From positions 5,952,001 to 6,016,000 of the forward strand of contig OX467090.1 of NCBI GenBank assembly GCA_950106755.1: 64,000 nt of DNA. Direction: 5' to 3'. The notes below the pieces were generated by a model that was not told the origin of the DNA, ran no database searches, and saw nothing but the letters and a program-made list of their open reading frames with translations. Positions 52,978 to 64,000 of the stretch are shown piece after piece. The DNA is from Climacium dendroides. Its lineage: Eukaryota; Streptophyta; Bryopsida; Hypnales; Climaciaceae. Position 1 is the stretch's first letter, and each line of letters starts with the position of its first letter. The translations under genes and the position numbers were made by a program.

Positions 52978-55560
52978 AAAAAAATTGTAGAGTCTTATTG
53001 GAAGTCAAGGGGATCTTAGGTTCTCTTAAAATGCATTTTTTTGACACCATAGGAATGAACTCTAAATTTTCAAAGTGCTAAAATGGGCATTTCTATGAAT
53101 AGGAGTACATTTTAGGCAAGAATTTGTACAGATTGACTTAAAATGGTGTCAATTTGAGGTACAATTGCTTTATATAGAAATAATATTTGTCATTATTGAA
53201 AGAGTTTGTTTCTTAATTTAGTGAGGATGACAAAGACTAAAAACGTTTGATGAATTACTCTCAACAAAGAATGTACATATCCATCCAATGCAAAATTATT
53301 TTCCTCGGTATTTTACTATACCTCATGATCTATATATGCATACAATAAAACTTTTCATTTTGGGGGGTGTTAGCTATTACAAAGTATTTCATAATAAATA
53401 TGCCCACATTTTTTTTCTTCTACTTCTACTTTTTGCCCATTTTCCTCCACCCTATAGTAGTTAAAACTAAATTATGAAGCATTTAAATATGTCCTTACTA
53501 TAAGTTTAAAATTAATACATGGTTTTAGGATTGATTAATACAACATATACAAATGAATTATACATGTCATTAGATGAAATTCACCTACTAGTCTAAAGGG
53601 TTGCAAGTTCCCACGAGTTTCCAAATTGTGGGAACTTGGTCACAACAACAACCTAATGTGGCAAAGCAATTGCCACTTTAGATAATTAAAAAATAATAAT
53701 TTTAAAATATTTTTTGAAAATTATTATTATTATTATTTTATTATCTTAAATTTTGGCCAATAGTGGCTAGTCCCTAGCATTGGGATAGGGCCTAAAACAA
53801 CCCTCCAATGGAGCTGAAAAATATCTAATGATAAGGGAAAAAAATCCCCACAAAAACTAAGGAATCTATAAGTAGTATTATATTGGCTAAATTTGTCTTA
53901 TGCAACATGTCCTTGAAATTTTCTACCATGGATCTAAATTGAAGCAAATGAGTAAATAACAATTCAAAATAAAATGTTCATTATTTTGTCTATTTCTAGA
54001 TGGAAAATGGAAGTTCTTCACGTGGGTTCTTCCCCTCTCTTTTAGACTAAACAAATATTTTGTTAAAATGACAATATTTGTATGCTATTTTTCCATTCAA
54101 TTTTTAAGATTGGCATAGATTTTAGACCTCACGATCTAAATCTAAAAGTGGCAAGTTTGTAGAATACCACCATTTTAACAAAATATCCTCTACTACCTTT
54201 TGTGTGGATTTACAAATTAAGTATTAAGTATGGATCATTATTATGTATTACGTAGTAATTATAATACAATATGTTTTAAAAAAGTGATGCTAAATAACCT
54301 GAATATTTTTTAAATGATTAGCTTTTAAATGCACCCTATAGTAGGTCTTACGTTGTTTCTAAAGTAATTGCTAGTGAAGTATTTAAGATCATTTTTTTAA
54401 CAATCTTAACAATCGTTTTCTTTACCTGAGTTTTATCCATTCAAATTTAAGGTCCCACATCCATCATAAAGTGACTTAACTTTAGAAGGATGAGGCATTC
54501 AGCCAAAATGATCAATGTCTTGCATAAATAGGTTCATTTTTTTTCCCAATAACCTCGAAAGTCATTCATCAAATACCTATAGTCCTTGTTTCCTCATCAT
54601 TTCACAGGTGACAATTATTTTCATTTGTTATTGATAATGGTGTTAGTAGGAATCTTAGTGATGAATTTAGTTTCACTTTTGAATTAGATTTACTTGTTAA
54701 TACTACTCCTAAAACCATACTTTAATGCATTGTCTAGAAATGCTTGGGATTTGTTTTTGTGAGAGGGACCACGTCCAAATTGGAGATTTAGGTCATAGGA
54801 TGCAAATCCTCAAGCTAGCAATGTCAGCTTATCATGATGTCCAACCTAAAGACAATTTTGTGTTTCTACTATAAGCCTTCTAAATGCCCAAATGATCAAA
54901 TTTGGTTGATTTCTAAGGTGTTTTGTAGTTGCAATTCAATTTAAACCTATTGTCTTTCATCCATTTAAGTATTGATAGACTCTTTACAACCTTCCCAAAC
55001 ATCAACATTAAAATAAGATTTTGTGAAGTTTAAGCCTTTAGATATTACTTGAAGTAGTCCAATGAATTATTAAGTTGCCTTTTTAAGAACATTGGATGGT
55101 TAATTTTTTCAACTTTAACAATGAAAAAATTTCCTTCAGATGGATACTTTTAACATACATGTTTATATTTTCATCACACTTCCATCACCCAACTATCCAC
55201 TAAAAAAAAGGTTGCACTTCCTAGTTTGCATTAGTTCCCCCCCTCTCTCTCTCAAAAAAACCCGTGAGAAAACCACAAGCTATTGATTTTTTTAAGAAAA
55301 TGCTTCCCCTCCAAAATGCCGACCATTTCTCAAAAATCATAAGCTATTGATCTTTGTGAGATTTAATCTAATCCATCCAAATATGAATCCATAATACAGT
55401 ATCAAATGTAGATATGGATATAAGTACTATATATTGTATAAATATTAAAAATAGATATGGATATAGGATACATATACAGAATATGGAATACAAGATATGG
55501 TTTTAGTATTGAATTGTTTTATATTGATTGTCCTACAATATAGATTCTCAAAATTACAAA
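52976..55560. other. AT-rich intergenic sequence, no gene
   Basis: A short hairpin, gttcccac with its complement gtgggaac, lies at about 53608-53636, and a TTA/ATT microsatellite near 53720-53740. No coding sequence is visible. Confidence 0.4.
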
Positions 55561-55561
55561 A

Positions 55562-55580
55562 GGGGGGGGGGGAGGGAGGG
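55562..55580 (+). other. G-rich tract with quadruplex potential
   Basis: Eleven Gs, then A, GGG, A, GGG. The long run can supply two of the four required G-tracts, so an intramolecular quadruplex is possible. A further gggagggg lies at 55612-55619. Confidence 0.5.
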
Positions 55581-55619
55581 AATTAATTAATAAATAAATA
55601 TTTTAAAATTGGGGAGGGG

Positions 55620-57265
55620 GTTGTTAAAAAAATAATTAAACTATTTTTTTGGATGCGTTGTGACACAATTTGTCACAATGCACCCAAACACCCAAAAGAG
55701 GCACTAACGGCCTCCTAATTTGGGCCTCCTAATTTGAGTGTAAAGTTAATAGTAATGAATACAAAAACATTTGAAAAATAATTAATGAAAGTACAATCAA
55801 CATATGTAAAGTTGCTACATTACAAAATTTCAAGATTCAAAGTAGTTACACTAAAGTGATATTGACTTAATCCTTGGTCAAATATATTTACTATTAAAGA
55901 AAAAAAATTGAATTTAAAAAAAAAATTAATATTTTGAAACTTAGCATAATAAACTTTATGAATAAAAATATATAAAGAGATCCAACCATATTGTAGTGTT
56001 TGAAAATTTGAAGTGCTAAAAATTTTAAACATTAAAGTCTTGAAACTTATAAATTAAATCATTTACAAAGATACAAGTTAAAAGTCTACAAATTATAAAT
56101 TTTATATATGCAGTTTATAAATTAGAAAATTACAAGCTTTGAATATTTTTTTGACATTTATAGGCTTTAAGACTTAAGATTTTAAAATTTTAGAATTGGT
56201 CAACATCAATGGAAGTGCGTATAGAAGGGGATCTATAGTTTGAATTTTATAATCTTATAATGTTGCCAGAAAGGAAGTGTAAGCCTATTAAAACTGACTT
56301 CAAACCAATTCTTATTTCAAAATTAAAACTATGTAGTTTAAATGCTTAGCAATATGTGCGTTTTATCAAAAATATTTTATAGGTTTTATTAGAATATTAT
56401 TAACTCACAAAATAAATGGTGAATTAATAGAAATATTGTATCTCAAAAGTAAGAGGCTATGAATTGCACCTAATAAATTTTTGATCATATACTCCAATTT
56501 ATTAGAAAACAAACTTCAATGTATGCATAAATTAAATAGAAGTACTCCATAAGATAATTTTTTCTCTGTATACATATTTTTTGAAAAAATAGTTTTCCAA
56601 AAGTTTTTGTCATCTATTATTAAAACTAATTTGTAGCAACTTGTCTTACAATTATGGTATCTAGACATGACAACTTCATTGTAGATGCTTGTAAGATTGA
56701 AGTGATTACATTTTAAAGAAATGTTGGATAAGCATCTACAACAAAAGAACAACTTGCATTAGTTACAAGTGATCTTCTTTGTCAAATATTTGTCCTTGTT
56801 AGTGAATAATTATCTTCAACTACATGAACCTTGACCTCAAAAGTCTCAATGCATTTTTTTCATAAAAATAGTCAAAATTGCCATTTCTATTACAAAGACC
56901 AATAAAAATTAATTAATTAATTTTTTTATATCTAACTACAAAATCTTGTATTAGATTAATATAAAAATATGCAAATGAAAATTTAGAAACTTTAACAGCA
57001 TATATTGCAAGATATTTTTGTTTAAAGTGAAGAAAATTGAATTTTTTTCACCTTCTATGATTAGATTACATGCCTTTGAATCTTGCTTTGAATCCTCTTA
57101 ATTTGAAACCTTTGCGCTCAAGATTTTGAATTTTAAAAAATTATATTGAAGAATAAGGATGAAAATCTAATAATAAAAATTCAAAAATAAAAACATAATT
57201 TTCATTCCAACAACAATTGAAATTTTAAAAATGTTCCTATAAAGTTAATGAGTTTTATATCTTCA
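55620..57265. other. AT-rich intergenic sequence, no gene
   Basis: Very AT-rich, with short open frames only and no recognisable content. Confidence 0.4.
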
Positions 57266-57440
57266 AAGGCATATGTAGCCTTGGTTCAATGGTTTTGGCC
57301 TTAGCACTCTAGTGAGGTGGTCATGAGTTCAAATTTAGGCATTGTTAAGGGGTTTACTACCACAATCCACTCAACTAAGGTAGTAGATGCAAACACTACT
57401 TTGTTGTTATATGAGGACTTGAGAATTTCTTATGGGAAAG
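57266..57440 (+). mobile_element. tRNA-derived SINE-like head
   Basis: A pol III A-box-like tagccttggttcaatgg at 57275-57291 is followed about 34 bp later by a B-box-like gagttcaaatt at 57325-57335, the spacing of a tRNA gene. The 'ggtggtcatgagttcaaat' wording is the degenerate form of the tRNA T-arm usual in plant SINE heads. The right boundary and target duplications were not found. The 80-bp tandem repeats that follow may be its body. Confidence 0.5.
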
Positions 57441-57680
57441 AACATGTTGGTTCTTTAATATAATGTCTACCTCCTAATGGAGGTACCAATGATGAAATTC
57501 ACCATTTAAGTCTATGAAGGAACATGTCAATTTTTTATTATAAGGTCTACTTCTTAATGGAGGTACCAATGATGAAATTTACCATTTAAGTCTATAAAAG
57601 AACATGTCAATTCTTTATTATAAGGTCTACTTCCTAATAGAAAAATCAATGATGAAATTCATCATTAAAGTCTATGAAGC
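57441..57680 (+). repeat. 80-bp tandem repeat, three units
   Basis: The units start 'aacatgttgg', 'aacatgtcaa' and 'aacatgtcaa' at 57441, 57521 and 57601, each with 'ggtctac' or 'tgtctac' and 'caatgatgaaatt' at matching positions. Divergence is modest and increases in the third unit. Confidence 0.9.
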
Positions 57681-57841
57681 TTAGATAGTCAAGCAATTCC
57701 CAACAAATGTTTTATTCATGTCAATCTTTCAAACCATAATTACTTTCTTTGACAAAAAAAATATCAGAAAATCATGTAAAAAATTGAGGTCATGTAAGCC
57801 TACCCCAAATCCCTAGTGTCTTCCAAAAATATTTTGAGACT

Positions 57842-58822
57842 TTAACCCCTAAATGACCAAACGACATTTTTTGGCAATATAGAGCAAACTTGTTTTAAAA
57901 CTACTCCTTGAGCACATAGTGTGAGAAGAAAGAAAATAAAAATTCCTTTCGTAGTTATTTTTTTCCTTTGAAAGTTTTACACAATATGTGTTTAAGGAGT
58001 AGCTTTAAGACACAATAATTTTCATAAATTTTGGCTACGTGGTTAAAAAGTTATAGTATGGTATGTAATTTTCATTGTTTAGCAAGTACCCCATGTGGCT
58101 CAATTTTTTTTAAACTCTTTTTAAAAAAATAAAATTTTAAAATTTATTTTTTGGCTTTATACATATGTGGAAAGCCCTAAATCATTCCATTTTTATTAAT
58201 GAGATGAAAGTTATGAGGAGTTTTAGTTTGCGGGGAGTTATGGAATCTCTACTTTGAAATAAACTTTGAAGTTTTTATTTAACTCAATTTTTAATATTTT
58301 GAAAAAAAATAAAATTCATTGAGAGTATATTGCTTATTACAACATTACAACCATTGGGATTGGCATTTTATAATTTTATAACTAAAGTCTTAACAATTTA
58401 GTATTTTAAATCATACTCTAGTTCTTTCTACTTACAATTTTTATAAACATGAATATAGAGTATTTTTTGTTTGAAATTTTTTGTATGTATTTCCAACTTA
58501 TTTCTTCAACATATTATGGAGAGTATCAAGTCTTAGGATCTACACATTTTTGTGTAAAATGTTTGAAAGATGAAATCTAACCATTTGGAAAGAATTGAAA
58601 ATGTTTTTTTTTTTCAAATTCAAGAAACTTGATCTTGTAATTGGTAAAATTTCTTATTTTGAAATTGTAGGAGGGTGTACTTTAACAAGTAAACTAAAGG
58701 ATTATATGGTTGAATTTGTTAATGAATAAATATAGATGAAGATTTTAGCCTTGGTTTGGCTTTGAGTACTTTAAGTTTTCAATGTTTTGGGTCTAAAAAC
58801 ATTGAAAACTTTTAGGGGTTAA
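57842..58822 (-). repeat. TTAACCCCTAAA-family element, complete inverted copy
   Basis: It is bounded by ttaacccctaaa (57842-57853) and its exact complement tttaggggttaa (58811-58822), a 12-bp perfect terminal inverted repeat. The span of 981 bp is uninterrupted and non-coding. It aligns with the complement of 2530-3595 and, in its middle, of 49900-50700. No matching flanking duplication was recognised. Confidence 0.75.
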
Positions 58823-60584
58823 GGATTAAAGACACTTTACTTCTAGTTACCAATCTTAAATAATGTTACAAATGTGCTTTTATATAGAATAGTTTTTAAG
58901 AAACAAATTTATTAGCACTTTCCCTAAAATTTTGGGTATTGATTGATAAGTTGGAAAATAAACAAATCCATCTTATTCTAACCACTAGTTGACCTTGTTC
59001 ATTGTAATTTGGGTAGTGAAAAAGAGAGTAGCGAAAAGAAAATTTACTACTTGTAAAAATTGCTAAATATTACTTCTCCTTATAAACCATGACTCCTAAA
59101 TTCCTAGTGTTAGAAATTAGCAAGTAGTTACAAAATTGTCAAAAATTAACTCTCTTTAAGAAAAGGGCTATTAATTTAGTAGAAAATCATGTTTTAGAAT
59201 TTGTAACCATATGACCTTATTTTTAACTAGTACAAAGGTTCCATACTAACAAATTGGTGCTTGAGGCAAAGCATGTATGAAAACAAAGCTTGCAAAGTTG
59301 GGTATAATGTTTTTTGAAGACTTCATGGGCTTTTTATAATGGATTTTTCTTTGGCTTTTAAGACCCATAATTCAAATTTAGTTTACATGGAAGATTTAGG
59401 GACTTCATACTTGAGTAGAGCTTTGAGTTTGGAAGAAGTTTGCAAAATTTTTTAAGCAAAATGATGTGCACTCTGCTTACCCATGCTGGCCCCTCTAAAA
59501 AAGAACATAATTTTTTTTTAAACTAATGAATCTTCATAAAAATCAGATTTCTTGAAAGTTTATTTATTTTTTAATCTCAATTATAATACAAGGCAATGGG
59601 CTATATCAATGCAATTATGTAATAATTCTAATGCATTTTTTTATGCAAAACATTTATTGAAATTATTATTTGAAATGCAAAATTTAGGCATCTCTATGCT
59701 ATAAAGAGAAAGATATCAATGTTGCAGTTCAGATGAGAATTGGAAGACTTGTCTTCACTATTCCCCGAAAACCAAACTCTTTTTTGGGTCCAATGTTTAA
59801 GGGTTAATAAACACTAAACTTCTTCATTAATTACTATGTTTTGAGAAGAAGCGTAGTACGGTTATTGCAAGAGACTAGTATTATTTTTTGTCACACTTAG
59901 AATGATGGAGTTGTCATTTGCTATAATTTTTGAAGGATTAATCAAATGAACTTGAAATATTTATTGGAGATGGCTCACTTGATTTTAATTCCATCATTTT
60001 TCAAATTGAAAAAATAATTTAGTATTTAAAATCAATTTTTTTTATTTGTTACGACTGGAGGTTTAGGGGAGGAGGTAGAATTGGAGAGTACCCAAATTTA
60101 ATAATCTAAAAATTGAATTTTTTATGGTTTATTTCCACAATAGGCAAGTATGTGTCTACTAAGAGACATCTAAAAATACATTAGTTTATGTCCTCCACAT
60201 TCATACAAATAGGGATTCTTGGCATGTGCATTTTTGAACATTGAAGATGGTTTCAACTTCACTCTTTTGGTGAAATATGATTATCATCAATTCTTTATAA
60301 ATTGTCAATTCTAAAGGATTTTTTCATGATTTTTTATTTATTGTTAATCTATACTTTGTTGTATCTATTTTATGTGACAGATTGTCCTTTTTTTAATCAC
60401 ATAGTATTGTTTTAGTACTTGAAAGTAGTCTATAGCACTTGCAATAATATCTTTTGCTAATGAAATGACGATCAATGGTTGAGATTGTTTGGCTACAAAT
60501 TAATCATAGTTCTCATAGTACTAACCAACAAAATCCCTTTTTTTTTTGTCAAACTACTATAAAAAAATGGCAATCTTATGTTTT
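58823..60584. other. AT-rich intergenic sequence, no gene
   Basis: No coding sequence or clear element end, apart from a lone 'taagggttaata' near 59798. Confidence 0.4.
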
Positions 60585-60812
60585 GTTTTGTTTTTGTGAG
60601 ATCTCTTAGACTATGCATCCCCCAATCGTGTACTTTGTTCCATCAGAAAGCTCTCTATAAAGAGGGGTGCATGAGCTTTGTTTTGTGACGTTTAGATCTA
60701 TATTATAAAAATTATTGAATTTTGAAGGGTTTTTTTATTGAGTTACAAGAATTTTAAAATTACTTTTACTTTTATTTTGATCGTGGCAACAACACAAGGC
60801 ACACTAGTTTCA
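60585..60812 (+). repeat. Dispersed repeat, decayed copy of 8080-8320
   Basis: It is collinear with 8080-8320 (gagatctc..., agaaagctct, gaggggtgca, gctttgttttgtg). Changes are mainly C to T and G to A. Confidence 0.7.
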
Positions 60813-60882
60813 CTATAATTTGCTTGGAGACATATATTTTGGGTACCCAAAGTGTGCTTCTATGTTTTTACCAAATTGTGTT

Positions 60883-61074
60883 CACTAGTAGAGAATGCAG
60901 GAATTTTAACAGAATTTTGTTGTTTTGGTCGCGTTGTCTCAGTCATTGTTTTGTTGCTTTCAACAAAAATCTAATAATTTTAACAAATTTTTGTTAAAAT
61001 CAACAAAACAGTGACCAAGACAACGCGACCAAAACAATAGAATTCTGTTAAAATTCCTACGTTCTCAACTAGTG
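60883..61074. mobile_element. CACTA-type hairpin MITE (192 bp)
   Basis: The ends are CACTAGTAGAGAATGCAGGA and the complement, CACTAGTTGAGAACGTAGGA. The arms pair over about 90 bp. It is flanked by GTT on both sides (60880-60882 and 61075-61077), the 3-bp duplication expected of CACTA elements. It shares 'gttttggtcgcgttg' with the element at 17999-18149. Confidence 0.85.
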
Positions 61075-61542
61075 GTTTGTAGTCTTGTGGTGATAGAGTT
61101 ATCAAAGAACTATGGTATATACAAATTAATGTATACACATTTGATAATATTTTTTTGTTGCATGATGAATCCATAAACAATGTCATGGATGTTTTGTGTC
61201 CAATAGATGACAAAGAATTCTTCTATATAGGATAGAAGTCACTAGAAGAAAAATGTGTCCACTACAACCAATTGAAATGCAACTATGTGTCCTATGCAAC
61301 TGTCCTGCAACTACAATCCTCAATATTTGCACCAACTTTGACATAGTTACACTGTAGTTGCAAAATAGTTGCAAAGTAGTCGCAAAATGTATTGGGAATG
61401 TAACAAAAGAGTTGATGTGAGGTATTTTACATCCAATATTCATCACATCATTGTTGATGTGGACAATTTTACATTCTATAGAGTCTGATGTGTCTATCTA
61501 CAGCTGCATATAATTTAAATTTGATAGCAATTCAACTAGAGT

Positions 61543-61718
61543 GCAATTAAACTGCAACTACAATGCAACTAGACTACAACTGCAACGCAACTAAATTGTA
61601 ACTGCAATGCAACTAGATTGTAATTGTAATGCAACTAGACTACAACTGCAATGCAACTAGATTGTAATTGTAATGCAACTAGACTGCAACTATAGTGCAA
61701 CTAAACTACAATTGCAAC
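61543..61718. repeat. 22-bp tandem array, eight units, inside the CACTA element
   Basis: Units of exactly 22 bp start at 61543 and continue to 61718, each beginning gcaact or gcaatt (for example gcaactagactacaactgca plus two bases). Differences between units are mostly C/T and A/G. Confidence 0.9.
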
Positions 61719-61849
61719 TACTATTAAGTCTTTTATTAATTGTCCCATATCAATTGTCAAGAATACCATTAGGTTGGACATATAAGAATTGTAAGTTATA
61801 ACATTCTTGTGTTATGAATTTTGACAATGAAATTCTAATATTCATGTAT

Positions 61850-61990
61850 TTTGTAGATTTTTACACTTTGTAGATTTCTACAACTTATAGATTTCAATCA
61901 TTTGTAGATTTCCACAACTTATAGATTTCTATAATTTGTAGATTTCCACAATTTATACATTTCTATAATTTATAGATTTCTATAATTTAC
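61850..61990. repeat. Degenerate 'tagatttc' tandem repeat inside the CACTA element
   Basis: The string tagattt(c/t) recurs about every 17-20 bp (ttgtagatttctacaactta and variants) over about 140 bp. Confidence 0.7.
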
Positions 61991-62617
61991 AAAAATCTAT
62001 AAATATTTAAAATTTTAGATATTTTTAGTTTTGGTGATCTGAAAAAAATATAGATTTGAAATTTTGAATCTACAAATCTTTGAGATTAAAATTTCAAAAT
62101 CTACAAGTCTATGAATTATAGATAAGTTGTAAATAAGTTGCAAACCAAGCACATTAGTTGCAAACCAATTACACATCAATCACAAACTAGTTGCAAACCA
62201 ATTGCATGCCAGTCATAAACAAGTTGCATACAAATAACTTCCACATAAGCAACCACGTCAAAAGAGTTCATCGACGAACTTTCAAGTATACTATCAAATG
62301 AGAAACAACTTTGAAATTTTTTGCAACTGCTTTGCAACTAGTGCAACTTGTCCATTACAACTGCAGACTCTAAATTGTCAACTAGTTGCAAACGGCTCAT
62401 GCAACTACAAAACCAGTTGCAAATAGTAGTTGCAGAACCCCTTGTTTTCTTATAGTGAGTGCAACTATTTATCTTTAAAATTTTGTTGTGAAAAGGGGAG
62501 GTCCCTGTAGTAGTTTGACTTTTAATGAGTACTTTTTCATTTTTTTAGCCAATAATTCCCATGGTATCTAAAGGGATGATTTCCACAGTCACCAATCCAT
62601 TTTCTAAGGATTAAGCC

Positions 62618-64000
62618 TTAACCCCTAAATGTCCGAGGCATGACATTTTGGTGTCAACAATACTTTGAAGTTAAATAAAGCCTATTTATTAAATGAAGTT
62701 GCTATTTCTAATAGTTTATGTTTTTGAAAAATTCTTTTTGAAGTTTAGTTTTAGCATCAAAAATCTAATTTTGAAAATGATTGATTATAATTTTTCTATT
62801 TAAGATTTTGTGCAAGGGTGTCCATTGCAATCTTAACTTTCCATAGTATTGAGGGCTCTTGAAAGTGTGCCTCAAATACACTAAAACTTGGAGAAAATCA
62901 CATTAGAAAAATCATTTAAAAAAAATTGTAGAATAGATTTAAAGAAGCCATAAATTGATTGGGGTTACATATGTTAGGCCCTCTATTTTCATATTTTTTA
63001 GTAACCAAATTTTTAGATTTAACATGTGAAAAGAGGATTGAAAGATTTCAAATCACTTTTGTGGTTTTACCCTAAAGTTCCAAGTGTTCATTCAACGTAC
63101 ACAAGAAATATTGGAGAATGTTCTACAAAATTATTTTTGATTGGATATTCATGAAAATTGGATGCAATGTGTGAACATATACCTCTTCAATGAAATACTA
63201 ATTATTTTTTCCGATTAGGTACCCAAATCAAAAGTTGTGTTGTCCTAAACTTTTGAGGCAACTTGGGTAACTATAAAATCTTTTGGAAATCTTTTGCAAA
63301 AAAGCTCATCAACTTTTGAAATTTGGTATGTAACAAATAAAATATGGCATTCAATCATCTATAAAAAGACAAATTTTAGTCTTCAAATCTCATTCTAAGA
63401 AGAGTCAAACTTTGTTAGCTATGTTCGGATGGTTTCAAGAACAAAACATTTTCTTCTAATTTCAAGTCCTATTATCTTGCAATTTGTGAAGTCAATATTC
63501 TTGAAATTTTTTCTACGTATTCCAAATTTTTGTCCCTAACTTTTCACCATTTAGATTTCAAATAAAAAATTTCCTCATTGCACAAGAAATCATCAAAAAA
63601 ATTATTAGTATATTGCTAATTCACTTAACTTTTTTGCATTGTAGGGTGATTTAGAGTAAGCTAGACTCTACATTTGCTTCTAAATTTTTTTGTGAGTGAA
63701 CCTAACATCATATACATGTAAATGGTCAAAACCCTCATTTATTTGTAAATCAAAAATTGTACTTCAAGAGGGCCCAAAGTTTGTTGACCTTGTTTTGTCA
63801 AAATGAAAAAAACCATTTCACTTCAAATGTTATAATCTTTCAATTTGCGTAGCCAAATGGGCTGAAATTTTTCACACTTTGTTCAAGAATTTTACTTTAG
63901 TTTTCTAAGGGTTAAGTTTCAAACAAAAAATTTTATTTTTATTTTTGAATAGCATACCCAAAACCTATAGTTTTTGACAATGTCTCCCTACAAAACCCTT
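62618..64000 (-). repeat. TTAACCCCTAAA-family repeat, long or composite copy running to the window edge
   Basis: It starts ttaacccctaaa at 62618-62629, followed by wording like the left end of 57842-58822 (aaatg...cc...gacatttt). Later parts (63450-63600 and 63810-63960) carry the 'atcttgcaatttg' and 'cacttcaaatgttataatct' style of the family's middle, twice. It may be two overlapping or nested copies; the right end is outside the window or worn away. Confidence 0.4.

Larger units (their letters stand above)
61240..62457. mobile_element. Non-autonomous CACTA (En/Spm-like) element, 1.2 kb
   Basis: The ends are CACTAGAAGAAAAATGTG and, in complement, CACTATAAGAAAACAAGG, flanked by AGT on both sides (61237-61239 and 62458-62460). 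As in known CACTA elements, a short motif is repeated many times in both orientations near the two ends: tgcaact or agttgca. These are the expected type of transposase-binding subterminal repeats. No transposase coding sequence is present. It lies only 165 bp from the hairpin MITE at 60883-61074. Confidence 0.85.

Noticed and set aside
61543..61718. CRISPR-like array
   Set aside because: The units are contiguous 22-bp tandem repeats without unique spacers, inside a plant CACTA element.

Overview
The window looks like nuclear DNA of a land plant. The evidence is one intact plant-type ABC transporter gene (ABCC/MRP, ABCC4/ABCC14-like) with 14 short GT-AG introns, AT-rich flanks, and decayed plant-type transposons: PIF/Harbinger, CACTA, Helitron, LINE, a SINE-like copy and a Stowaway-like MITE. 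The sequence does not identify the species. The small introns (about 120-840 bp) and the contrast between GC-rich exons and AT-rich flanks do not decide between a compact seed plant and a non-flowering plant.

Layout. 1-10 kb: AT-rich repeats, a small unidentified two-exon fragment on the minus strand (1331-1755), simple tandem repeats, and a 212-bp inverted-repeat element (9889-10100). 10.4-15.8 kb: a 3.76-kb PIF/Harbinger element with matching ends and TAA target duplications, carrying a broken Myb/SANT-like ORF1 (+) and a broken DDE transposase (-), followed by a 0.79-kb deletion derivative of the same family. 16-22 kb: LINE remnants, a CACTA-type hairpin MITE, a Helitron, and a fragment of an unclassified repeat family. 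22-27.4 kb: no recognisable genes. 27.4-38.1 kb: the ABCC gene on the minus strand (start 37461, stop 27883; 15 exons, 1502 residues), with a TATA element upstream, a poly(A) signal downstream, and a small plus-strand ORF overlapping its 3' flank. 38-42 kb: low-copy sequence with a Stowaway-like MITE and local duplications. 42-64 kb: layered repeats, including a second Helitron copy inside another repeat, a near-perfect 262-bp tandem duplication, a perfect 39-bp-arm palindrome, a tRNA-like SINE head with three 80-bp repeats, and two CACTA-type elements with 3-bp target duplications.

Only the ABCC transporter is a convincing functional protein-coding gene. It is predicted to be a full-length membrane exporter with a TMD0-TMD1-NBD1-TMD2-NBD2 layout and complete ATP-binding motifs. 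The rest is mostly transposon-derived, and several repeat pairs differ largely by C/T and G/A changes, as expected for methylated, ageing repeats. The most distinctive unclassified item is a family of about 0.95-1 kb with inverted TTAACCCCTAAA ends, seen in about seven copies.
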